Shown piece after piece: positions 35,166-46,047 of a stretch of 64,000 nt of DNA. The notes below the pieces were generated by a model that had not been told where the DNA came from, did no database searches, and saw nothing but the letters and a program-made list of their open reading frames with translations. Made by a program: the position numbers and the translations under genes. How positions within the stretch are numbered: the first letter of the stretch is position 1; every line of letters starts with the position of its first letter. The DNA is from Edaphochlamys debaryana. Its lineage: Eukaryota; Chlorophyta; Chlorophyceae; Chlamydomonadales. The stretch spans positions 2,666,001-2,730,000 of the forward strand of contig JAEHOE010000002.1 of the NCBI GenBank assembly GCA_016858145.1, in the 5' to 3' direction.

Positions 35166-37010
35166 CTTGTTGAAGGCTTGCACGGAATGGGGCAGGCCCA
35201 GCCGAGGCCCGCGCCTGGCCCATGCCTGGCCATGCCTGACCGCGCCTGACCGCTGCGTAACCGTGAAGCCGCTCGCGAGCTGGTGACAGGAAGCGCCCCT
35301 TGTGTCCTGCAGCTCTGTGCCCTCTTGACCGCCGGTGTCTGGACGGTCTGGACGCTCCCAGGGACGTCCCTCAGGATGCGATGGTTACAGCAGGAACCGC
35401 CTCCTCAGGGCTTCTTGAGAAGTTCGTCCTCAACCCCCCCCCCCGTCGTCGTCCGGACTTCGCTGCACGGCCCCTGCGAGCACAGAACCCCCCCCCCCCC
35501 CCCCCGTCCCCCCCCCCCGCCTCCCTCCGGTGACCACGGGGGGCGGGGCGTTGTGCTGATTATGTCAGTACGTGAAAAACGTGATGCCAAAACTCGTTGG
35601 CGGTGGGAATTTGGGCAATGTTGGTGCTTTCTAGAGTCCAATACAAATGTACGGACGTGGCTCGCAGGATTCGGCTGTGGTGATGCAGGCAGAGCCGCAG
35701 AGGCGGGGCTGCATTCCTGCATGGGGTTTGGGGTATCAGAACTTCAGAAGGAGGCCTGAATGCGTGTGCGTGCGTGGCTGCATGCGACCACGGACACCAT
35801 AGTACGTGGCTCACTGTTAGGCCTTACAGCCCCGACGTATCGTCGCCAGCACGGCCCATGAGCTCACGAGCAGACAGACCAAGCATGGGCGGCAAAGGGA
35901 CAACCGCCCCAGAGCTGCCCCGCCCGGCATCCCACCCACCTTCGGGCCCGCTACTGGCGCCAAACGCAGAGCTAGTGATTGTCAAACGCGTCTCTCGAAC
36001 AATGGGCAAGCCACGGTTTCAAAGCAAGCCACGGGCGCAAGTATACGACAACTCTTATGTAGAAACCGACGGGCGTCTCGCAACAATAGATCAAAACGCA
36101 TCCACCAGGGGCTCTGGACTGCGATGAAGAGCAAGGGCAACGTGCAGACGCAAAGAATGCCCCGGGCGCGGGCCCGAGGCGCAGACCAATCGTGTTGTAG
36201 GGTACACCGCCGGTTCCAGAGGACACCGGACGGCCCACTCGCCTGCGAAAGATTACCCGTCACACCCAACTCTGCAACCTGCCACCGACAACGCTCATGA
36301 CAAGGGGCCCACCAGCAGCCAACGCCTCTCCCCAAGTGCAACCCCCGAAACGCCTCCAGTATTCGCGGCATGTAAAGCACGCCGAATCCCCCCCGCATGC
36401 AAGGGGCAACGTAAGTTGCTCCGAAATGAGTAAGCTAGACGCGTGGAATGCCTCCACTGACCAGAAGCGGAACACCGGCAACAGCCGACACACAGCCAGC
36501 CCCTTCCCTGCGCACCCGTACCCTCTCGGGCTATAACTCCAAGCCAATCTTGTTCGTGTTGCAGCGGTTAGGCCCCTGAGCAACGTCCACCTCGCACCAC
36601 GCCAAACCTCTGACCTACGCTCTAACTGCCTGCCAGACACCCACACCAACGCACAGTGTTAATCTCGAGCACCCGCAACCGCAACCCAGACTCCCTGCCA
36701 CACCGGGCCATAACCTCACCGCCCCCTCCCCTACCACCCTCCGCTCGCATAACTACACCGCCCCTGTAAGCGACGTGTGCTCCCACCTGTACAACCCTCT
36801 TAACTCCTTTCGGTAGAGCTTCATTTGTGGCTTCTCTCTTACGCCCCGCACCGAACCCACATCACCCTAGACACGCTCTTGACCTGCGTGCCAGACCCCC
36901 TTGCGCGCCCGTCTTGGTTCCCACCCCCTCTCCCACCCCCACCCGCTCTGTCCTCTACACACCTCCTCCCTCTCTCCTCCCCTTCCCGCGCCGCTCAGCC
37001 CTCAGCCACC
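35166..37010. other. Intergenic, no gene seen
   Basis: Upstream of F-box copy A and downstream of the DUF92 gene. Contains a poly-C run at about 35489-35520 and a lower-GC patch near 35560-35660. The first 120 bp (35166-35285) are homologous to the region just upstream of F-box copy B (45940-46047). Confidence 0.5.
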
Positions 37011-39850
37011 TCAAAACCCAAATGATTTGAGCGCGACGTACGCCGTGAGTACGGCAGTCAACGACGCTGACAAGGCGTTGACCGCGTTGTTGTCGAGCCA
37101 GGGCTTGCCGGCGATGTGTACGACGCCGGGGCCCGGCCGCCCCACGATGCGCTGGGTCTTGGGATCAAAGCCAGTGAACTGCACCGTGGCCCCAAGCAGC
37201 GAATCCAGCGCGGATCCCACCAGCCCCGCCACGAGGCCCAGCGGGATGAGCCGCCACTGCTCCACCGCCAGGGCCCGTTGGGACTTAAAGATCCACAGCG
37301 TGGGTGAGGCCAGGCCTGCGGACGCGGGAGTGAGGGCGAAGGGTGAGGGCGGAGGGAGGGGGGCTATGGACGCAGGCGAAAGCGTAGTGAGAGCGGTGCG
37401 GGGTCAGCGCTTGCACGGTTGGGGACGGGGAGGGCGGGGAGCTGGAGAGGAGGGATGGGCGGAGGGAGAGGGGCTGGCGGTACCCCAGGCCCATCGCCAA
37501 CGCTGCCAGGTGCGCGTTTGTCCCGGCCCCGGCACCGTAGACGCCTGTCCCCGGCATCCCGGACAACCCGCGACCTGCCTTGTAGCCACGTCACTGACAG
37601 CCCGGTTCCTCATCCACAAGCGGCGACCCTCTCTCCTCGCCCTCGAACCCCTCATCCATCCCGGTTTCCACCCGCGCTACCACCCCGGCCCGCTGCCCCT
37701 GCGCTGCCTCCAAGACCACCCCTTTCCAACGTCCGTCTCACCTGCTCCTGCGCCACCCACAGGAACGCCAGGAGCCAGCACGTGCCCCTCCAATCCGCCC
37801 CACCCTTCCCTTCGTCCTGCACGTCCAGGTGCCTCCTCTACGCGTGCCCGTCGTGAAAAGCTGTTGCCCGCCTTCCTCCGCCTACAGCCTTCCTCCCACC
37901 TTCCTCCCCGCTCATCCGCACTTCCTGCCTTCTAAACAGGAGGCGCTATCTCACCTGCCAGGTAGAAGACCATCCTCACGAACATGCCCTCCGCCCCAGG
38001 CCGCCCAAGGTCCGCTGCCCATGCCCTCGCTTCGCCCCGGCTTTCCGCCCCACCTTTCCACACAGCGTATCCCGCGGGCGCACGCTCACCTGCCAGGTAG
38101 AACACCAGCCCCACGAACATGCCGCCCATGATGGAGGCGGACAGTCCCAGCAGCGTCACGCCGCCGTTGGTGCCGCGCCGCACGGGGCGCAGCGTCGTGA
38201 TGAGCCGCGGCGTGTCGGCCGACAGCGGGCCCAGCTCCGAGGCCCACGTGTCTCCGCAGCAGCAGGCGTAGTACCCCAGGAAGCCGCCCATGAGGGCCGT
38301 GAGCCAGGCCGCGCGCCACGGCTCCAGGGCGGCGGCGGCGGTGGCGGAGGCGGCGGGCGGGCCCAGCGGCAGGTCCACGCAGCCCGCCAGGATGCCGTAC
38401 GCTACGGCCAGGATGGTGGGCACCAGGCCGTTGCACAGGACCTGCGGGGAAGGCGGGCGTGGGGGCGGGAGTTGGCGATGTGGGTCTGGCGACAGCGGGC
38501 CTAAAGAGGTGGGCTTGTGGGTGGGGAGAGGGGGCGCACACGTTTGTCCCGTCACGTAGCATCAGGGGTGTGGACGCGGCTCACCTGGACCCAGGTGCGC
38601 TGGCCGCCCTTCTTTGCGTTCTCCTCCAGCCCCTCCTTCATCTCATGCTTGTAGGCCGTGAGCTTGGACGAGCTGAGGAAGAATGCAACCAGCGTCGCGC
38701 CCATGCGCAGCGAAGCGCCGAGCGTGCCACACCCCACCACGAACGCTGCCGCCGCGCCGCTGGGCGCCAGCGAGCCGCTGCGGAGGCCCCAGCCCGCGAT
38801 CAGTGCGGCGCCCGCTGCCGCTCCAGCCCATTGCACCCCGAGGCCGAAGGCGTGTGTCGCGAGCATGGCGACTGCGAGGCTGCCGAGGATGATGAGGCTG
38901 CGAGCCAGGGACAGGAGTTTCTGCCAGCGGGTGGGCGGGGCGGTGGCGCGGGCCAGGGAGGCGAGCGCAGCTGCGTCAATGGATGAGGAGAGGCGCTGGA
39001 TGTCGTCGAGCGAGGTTTCGGCGCGCTCTAGGGCCGCCTGGGCGCGCGCTAGCGCGGCAGAGACCTCGGCTGCGTCCGAGCCGGGCGAGGGCGCCGGGGA
39101 GGACGGGCCGGAGCCGTTGCTGACGTGGGACAGGGAAGGGCCGGAAGAGGAGGAGGACGTGGAGGCGGATGAGGAGGGGGAGCCGTTGCCCGAGGAAGCG
39201 TCCGGGGAGTGGTAGAAGGGCGTGTTGGCCCGGCGGTAGTGCTCGCTGTACGACGGCGGGGCTGCGGTGGTGGAGGCCTCAGCGCTGGCAGTGGCTGCCT
39301 CCAGGGCTGCGGATCGAGCAGCAACGCTGGCGGCAGCCGCAGCTGAGGTGGAGTTGGACGCGGGCGGGGGCCCGCCTGCAGCTAGGCTGCCGAGGCCCGG
39401 CGGCAGCGACTGGAAGCCGTTGGCGGGGCCGCCCATGGAGGAGCTAGGGATGTTGCTCGCGGCTGACCCTGCCGGCGGCCGCGACGATGCGGCCCCTGTG
39501 CTGCTGCTGGTACTGACGACCGGGCCGCTGGGGCCGTCGGTGAACGAGAACACGATGGGCGTCAGGCTATCATCTTGTCCGCCGGAAGGCCCGGGAGCAC
39601 TTGTTGCATGCAGAGGTTTACTTAGACCGCGGGACGTGAGGACAGGTATCCGCTGGAGCCGGTTAAGACAGCATCGCCGGGAGGGGCCTTGGCCAGCTGA
39701 GGCTGGTTTGGCCCGCAGGAGCGTCCCAGCCATAGAACTTTCCATGACGGGCCTGCAGCATGTCATGTTCAACCGCTCAGCGGAAGCAGGGTTCAAGCCG
39801 GAACGTCCCTTCATCATCGACCGCCAAGCGCGCCGCACCTCCGATGGCAC
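37011..39850 (-). CDS. DUF92/TMEM19-family integral membrane protein (PGR-like)
   Basis: Three exons (minus): 38585-39850, 38090-38441, 37011-37315; 640 aa with exact phases. The first 300 residues are low complexity (Ser/Ala/Pro) with a predicted helix ([20 protein letters not shown]) and may include a targeting region. Then come several hydrophobic helices, [15 protein letters not shown], and the family signature [15 protein letters not shown] at about 481-495 followed by [18 protein letters not shown]. The signature and the polar TNGGVT block are what I recall of the TMEM19/plant PGR branch. The VTE6 phytyl-phosphate kinase is the other plant member of this superfamily and fits less well. 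Biochemical activity of the PGR branch is unsettled. Exon 2 has a duplicated 3' edge downstream (37951-37988). Divergent from the ceramide synthase gene. Confidence 0.85.
37951..38123 (-). repeat. Duplicated 3' edge of DUF92 exon 2 with donor
   Basis: The segment encoding [12 protein letters not shown] plus the GTGAG donor (38086-38123) recurs imperfectly at 37951-37988 ([12 protein letters not shown] plus GTGAG), in the intron. Confidence 0.85.
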
Positions 39851-40483
39851 ACGCTAGTGCGCAGGGTGGAGAGCCGCCGTTAGAGGCCCCTGTGGGGGCA
39901 TAAGAGCCCGCGGCTGGGACCCGGGCTTCGTTCCTTACAGTCGGGCAACGCTCCGCGCTAGCCCGATCGCGCCCAGCCTCAGCTTGGCACACAAGCGAAT
40001 GCTTGTAGACGCTGGTGCGTCTTGTCAGGGTGTCCAAGCCTAAAGGTCCAAGCTGGGGGCGAGCAATCGAGACCCCAGAGACACGGTTCCTAAGCGTAGT
40101 GGTCGCTAGGCCTACTGCGAACGTATATTACACGGACTGTGGGCAGGTAGTGTGTTGCGTACACGAGGACCCCGGACATGTTGCCCCGGACGTATTCATC
40201 GCAGCCCCTGGTCGAGCACGCCTTTGGCAATGCTCTCATACACGTGCCATCTAGGACCTTTTTGAAGAGCTCCCCTACCCTTGCCATCCGACTTGCACGC
40301 TCGGCTTGCGTTTTGGCTTGCGCACCTCTGCCTACTCGTACCTTGCTATTCCATCCACTGAACACAACAAAGAACACATTGTTCATTCCTCAGAAGCTTG
40401 GGAAACCCCGGGGGCTAGCCCCGGGGATGATCGAGGCATAGGATCCCGCGCCGGCCGGCGACTCAGCTCCCACGCGCGACAGG
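39851..40483. other. Divergent promoter region
   Basis: Between the DUF92 gene (minus) and the ceramide synthase gene (plus). Contains a near-perfect GC palindrome at about 40406-40426 (CCCCGGGGGCTAGCCCCGGGG). No gene seen. Confidence 0.5.
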
Positions 40484-43400
40484 ATGTGCACACCATCAGC
40501 GGGCACAGGGACGTGCCCAGAGAGCGAGCCATCGCTTGCGGAACAGGCTCTGGCGTTGGCGCGACAGGCTGTCGACTTGGTGCTGCGGTACCCCGAGGTC
40601 GCTTTCGTGCTAGGTGAGACCCCATACCCTTCACCTTCTCCACGAGCCCCGGCTCCATTCCCTCAACCCCCTCCCCTGCTGCTCGCTTATCATCAAAGCA
40701 AGCGTCGGTCGCTCCGCCGGCGGAGCTCTTAGCTGCTGGGCCGTCCGTCCTGCGGGGTCCCCACCCCAGCCTTTTGCCCCTTCACGTGCCCCACGGGCGC
40801 TCCACCTGCCGTACAGGCCCCGTACCACCGACTCTCTCGCTCCTTTACCGCTCGGACATTTCATTGCGCCCCCTGCTCTGCGCAGTCCTTTCCCTGCTGC
40901 TGCCCGTCCTGCGATGGGTGCTGGAGAAGGCGGTGTACCGGGTGGGTTGACGTGGCGCGCTGGAGTGGGAGCTAGCCGCACGGGTCCCCAGGGGGTTGAC
41001 ACCAGCGGGGATCGCACTGTACCAGAGCTCTTGACTCCAGCTTGAGCTCACCCCACCGCCCGATTCCAGCATTGGACAGGCGGGGCGTTTGTAGGGCTTT
41101 ACTGGAGCGCTAAGCCACGCATGCGGGGTCATCAGAGCGCATGCCGTGTCCCACAGCCTACTGACTCGGTATGGGTCTCACTCGGCCGCTTCCTCCCTGA
41201 CACCCCCCAACCCCACGCAGCCATTGGCCAAGTGGGTTCTTCAGCCCCGGCTAAGCAAGGCGCAGCAACGGGCGCTAGCGGATGCCGCTTGCCCGACAGG
41301 CGAGTCTGTCTGCGACCCGCTTGCCTCACCCCACCGGGTTGTCCCCTGGGATTGTCCTTCCTTAACCTGGCCCCAAAGCCAGCTGCTTCCATCCACCCCC
41401 CAGCCGCCGTGCGTCGGGCAGTGCCCTGCCTCAATAGGACCTCTATTTTTGCGCCCCTCCATCCTCCCTCGTTGCCCTCACCACCGCTGCACCACGCCCC
41501 GCCACCCCTTGGCCACCGCCTGCCCCCCCCCCTCCCCGCCTGGGCCCCGCCTGGGGCCCCCCTTTTGCCCCCACAACCCCATCCCACCGAAACGCGGATC
41601 CCGATCCTGATCCCGAATCTCGTCCCGGATCTTGATCCCCAGATGCCAGCCCCCAGCGGCGCATGGAGGCGGAGATGGATGCGGAGATCTCGGCGCAGCG
41701 GGACGCGCAGCGGAGGGCGGAGCGGGTGGTCAAGATGTGCGAGTCGTTCTGGAAGGTGGGGTCAAGGAGGGGCTGGGAGGGTGGGAGGAGGGAGGGTAGG
41801 GAGGGTGGTGAGAGGGGGGTGATGGGAGGCGGATCCTTCTGGAAGATGCGTCGCCGGGAGCGGGTGGTCCAAGATGTGCGATCCGTTGTGGAAGGTGAGG
41901 TCAAGGAGGTGATTGTTGCTGAGCGGGATCGCGCCGACGCCAGGGAAGCATAGCTAGCGAAGCTTGCGAACATGCCACCGAGGAGTCCAATAGAGGTCCA
42001 GGTCCATGTGGGTGGAAAGTGTCGTCCATTGAAGGCTGAGGGTAGGAGATGGCGTTGGGGCCAAGGGGGAGGAGGGAGGGTAGGGAGGGTGGGGGAGAGG
42101 GGGCCTGGCATGCGGGCCGGGAGCGGGTGGTCGAGATGTGTGAGTCGTTGTGGAAGGTGTGAGGTCTGGGTAGGGGCGCTGAGGAGGAGGGAGGCGGGAG
42201 GGCAGGTGCGATGCGAGTCTGACAGGTGGGGCCGGGACCAGGCCGGGTCTAGAGTTGGTGGGCTAGGTGGGAAGGGAGGTGGGAGGGAGGGTAGGGGAAG
42301 GTGGGTCTGGCATGTGGGTCGGGCATGTGGGTCGGGTGCCGGTCTGGAGGCGCAGGCGTTTCTCTGGAGGGTGCGACCAAGGGGGGGCAGACGGGGGCTG
42401 GGGTTGGGGGAGGGGATGTGAGGGATGAGGGGGCTGGGAGGGAGAGGCGGGGAGTGGTAGCACGGTATGACGTCCCTCCCCTCCACGCCCCATGCCGGAG
42501 CTGGCCATCACGCACACGTGCATACACACACACACGCACCCCTTTCCCCCGCTCTTTTCCCCCCCGTCCCCCCCCAGCTGACCGCCTACGGCTCCATGCT
42601 GGGCCTGGAGCTGGCCATCACGCACGCTGAGCCCTGGTTCTGGCGGCCGAGGGACTACTGGGTGGGGTGGCCCGACCAGCCCGAGCTGTGAGCGGGGGGG
42701 GGGAGGGGCGGAGGGGGGAGGGCGGGGGGGCAAGGGGCAGGGGGCCCGACCAGGCCGAACTGAGAGCGGTGGGGGGTGGGGGGGCGAGGGGGAACGGGGC
42801 ACCGAGGTCCACAGCAAGAGGCCCACGTACCGGCAACTCCGTAGCGAGCAAGGCAGGGGGGAAGGGAGCAGGGGTCAGCTAGGGCCGGGGCGCCGGGTAG
42901 AGGCATGGCGCGACACCGAGGGGTGTTTAGGATGCGTAGGGTGGGCGCGTGATACGTATAAGTGCAGTTGTGAGCAGACAGGCCGCGGGGAAGAAGCCCC
43001 AGGCAAACCGAAACCCCGAAGCAACGGTCCCGACCCGGTCCCGACCCGGCACCGATGGCAAACCTGACCAGCGACTGGCCGGCGGACGCGCTGGGCGTGT
43101 AGAGCGCTCCATGGAGTAGCAGACGGAGCGGAAAAGCGAACAGCGCTAGGCGCCAACAGGCGCATACCCGCAGCAGCGCGACACGCCCAAACGCACCCGC
43201 GACACCGCCCAACACCGCCCGAAACACACTGTTATTCACCTGAGCGGGAGTCCAAGAGTGCGGGGCGGAGAAGAAGCGCAACATGAAAGGGTGAGGAAGG
43301 GTGGATCAAGAGGGGTGTGTGGCCTGCCCAGCTGGAGCCGTGAGGGGGGGCGGAGGGGCTCGGGACAGCACGGGAGGCTTCGGGAGGGCGGGCCAGGAGC

Positions 43401-45092
43401 CGATGCAGTAGATGGGCCGAGGCAGCGGAGGGAAGGGACCGGTCGTGCTCCCTCGACCCTCGGAGGCCCTGTCCGCACACCTTGCCTCGGCCATTCTGAA
43501 ATGCTGCCCCGGGCAAACTGAAGCGATCTCACTGTAGTAATAGCCTACAACCCCTCCTCCCCTTCCTGCCCTCCTCCCATCGTAGCCCCCTCGTGCGGCC
43601 TCTGCCTCGATGTGCAGCTGGCCTGCAACATCCGTCTGCGCCCCGCCGTCCCCGCATACACAGACACACACACCCCGATTCGCCGCCCTACGCTTCCCAG
43701 GCTTATGCGAGCAGCCCTTCACACACACACCGACATCCCCTTCCTCTTTCCCCGCGCCCCCCCCCAGCCCCTTCATGCGTCTGCTGTTCGGTGTGCAGCT
43801 TTCGTACGACACCCCTCTGCCCCCCGCCGGGCCCGCATACCCACACGCGCGCCCCCCGAAACCCCTCCCCTTTCCCCCGATCCCCCCAGCCCCCTCATGC
43901 GCCTGCTGTTCGGTGTGCAGCTGGCCTACTACATCTCCACCACCTTCACCCTGGCGCTGTGGGAGGTGGGTTGGCGGCGGGTTTCAGCGGGTTACGATTG
44001 CAGCTGGCCTAGTTCGTCTGGGCCACGTTCACCCTGGCGCTGTGGGAGGTGGGTTTGTGATGGTGGCGATGGCGGCGGTGGACTTAGTTGGCGACAGGGC
44101 CGCGGTCCAGAATGAAAGGGCGAGGGGGCGAGAGACAGGGCTGTGAGTGGAGAGGCTGGTGGGCGTTGCGACCGGGGCGACGGGAGGGTGGAGGGGGGCG
44201 ACAAGGGGGCAGAGAGGGGCGGCAGGAGGGTAGAGAGGGGTGACAAGAGGGGTGGGAGTGGCAGCAAGGGGGCACATGGGAGAGGGGGGAGGGCACCTGC
44301 AGCTGCTGGCACCGTGGGAGGCTGGGCGGGTGGGAGAGGGAAGGCGGGATTTTGCAGGGGCTGCAGGGCGCATGCAACTTCAAGCATGGGAGAGAAGGTT
44401 GCTGAGTATCTGTAGGCGGCCCGCCGGCTGGGCTCTCAGCACTTGTCGCGCTGAAACACCGACACACGACACCGCCCCGACCGCCTCCCCTCCCCCAGGT
44501 CCCCCGCTCGGACTACTGGGTGATGCAGACGCACCACTGCTGTACTGTCGTACTCATATACTACAACTACATCAGCGGGTGGGTGGTACGGCAGGGGAGG
44601 GTTTGTACCTTGCACGAGGGGACGAGCAAGGAAGAGGTGCGGGCGAGGAAGGTTATTGGCATCACGGCCTGGCACCCCGGATCGTGCTTCAAGCCCTTGG
44701 TCACCGCATCCGTCCACCCCTCCTCCTCCCCCAGGTACCAGCGGTGGGGCTGCTTGATCATGATGCTTCACGACCTGAACGACGTAATCATGGAGGTCGC
44801 GAAATGCCTCAACTACGCCGACCAACACACGCTCGCGAACGCGGCGTTCGCGCTCTTCGTACTCGCGTGGGCCGCGCTGCGCCTCACGATCTTCCCGTTC
44901 GTACTGATCCGGTCAACGATGCTGGACTCGGTCAAAGTGCTGGGCTACGTGCCGCCGCACCACGGGCTGCTCAACTGCCTGCTGTGCGTGCTGTGCTGCT
45001 TCCACGTGTACTGGTTCGGGCTGATCCTGCGGGTGGCGTACATGACCATCCGGAAGGGCAAGGGGGAGGACATCCGAGAGAAAGAGGACTAG
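40484..45092 (+). CDS. Ceramide synthase (LAG1/TLC-domain protein)
   Basis: N-acylates sphingoid bases in the ER membrane. Exons: 40484-40613, 40886-40941, 41221 to about 41300 (donor unclear), 41657-41755, 42578-42687, 43890-43965, 44499-44578, 44735-45092; about 330 aa. The first helix is VLSLLLPVLRWVLEK. The loop FWKLTAYGSMLGL leads to the family's WFWRPRDYWVGWPDQPE. The TLC/Lag1 motif follows: DYWVMQTHHCCTVVLIYYNY (paired His) and MMLHDLNDVIMEVAKCLNY (second His-Asp pair). Helices FALFVLAWAALRLTIF and LLNCLLCVLCCFHVYWFGLIL follow, and the tail is basic/acidic (RKGKGEDIREKED). Three of its exons have partial intronic copies at one or both edges, more than any other gene here. Confidence 0.9.
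41720..44055 (+). repeat. Cluster of partial exon copies in ceramide synthase introns
   Basis: Exon ERVVKMCESFWK plus donor (41720-41758) recurs at 41858-41897 and 42121-42159. A piece of exon 42578-42687 (LELAITH) recurs upstream at 42497-42515 and its donor edge (PDQPEL) at about 42743-42772. The start of exon 43890-43965 plus acceptor recurs at 43766-43803 and, more diverged, at 43583-43632. The exon's end plus donor (43917-43972) recurs at 44000-44055. Confidence 0.85.
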
Positions 45093-46047
45093 ACGGACGG
45101 GGATAGCTTGGGCTAGGGGCAGGGCTAAAAGAAGCGATGCAGGCTAGCCGGGAAGGATGGGAACGGCAAGGGCTAGGGGCTAGGGACAAGCGGTTGCAGG
45201 TGTCTTAGGGGCCCTGGAGGAGGAAGACGCGAGAGGCGCGGTAGCTGGGTGACCGGGAGGACTAGGAGGTTTAGCAGCAGTGCAGATCGTTGCCGTTGTG
45301 GAGAACGGGAGCTACAGGCCCAGCAGGGGCGTTTGGCCATCGACATGAGAGGGGGGTGGCGTACGTACGGTGTGGCGCTAGAGGGGTGAGACATCGAGAG
45401 GGCGTGAGCTGGAGCTGACGTGGGGGGCGGACCCACTGGGTTGTGGGGGTCCTGGGAGTTACGGTGCGCTGTGGGTGTACGCACTCTGGCGCCCCAGGAT
45501 CCTGTTGGGGATGCGAGGTACCAAATGCGGGATGATCCGGACCTCGGACTACTCAAGCGACCTACTTACCGACACCGCAGGAGTGCAGGTTGTGAAGTTG
45601 TTTGGAAGTGGCGCTTGGGCCACAAGGAGAGGGAGGTACCCATACGGTAGTCACCTTAGTCAGGCGCTGAGGCGCGGTGCAGGGCGGTGCAGGCAGGGTA
45701 GCGGGAGCCTCTGAACGTTGCTGGGAAGGTAGCCGGCACCCGGCAGAGGTGCCAGGCGATGTCGGACATAGAAGAAGGCCAAAGGCAACTGCACGCCTGG
45801 CCCAGGGCTGGATGGAACGTGATGGGGATGAGGGGGAGGCGGGAAAGACCAGGGGAAAGGCAAGGAGCCATGGGGCAGGGAGCAAGTTAGCAGTCTTGGC
45901 TGCGTACAAAGGTGCCTAAAATAGCGCACGCTTGCTGTCGCCAGCTCGCGTGCGGCTTCACGGTTAGGCAGCGGTCAGGCGCGGTCAGGCATGGGCCAGG
46001 CCCGGGCCTCGGCTGGGCCTGCCCCATTCCGTGCAAGCCTTCACAAG
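45093..46047. other. 3' flank of ceramide synthase, repeat-related
   Basis: No gene seen. Blocks at about 45236-45287, 45457-45489 and 45773-45815 match, in the same order and sense, blocks at 51108-51158, 51256-51288 and 51600-51641. The last 110 bp match the upstream region of F-box copy A. Confidence 0.6.

Noticed and set aside
37011..39850. Assignment of the DUF92 gene as VTE6 phytyl-phosphate kinase
   Set aside because: The [12 protein letters not shown] and RRGTNGGVT blocks fit the TMEM19/PGR branch better than VTE6 as I recall them; a phylogeny would decide.
40406..40426. GC palindrome as a terminator or mobile-element end
   Set aside because: No matching terminal repeat or target duplication seen nearby; GC-rich palindromes are expected in this composition.
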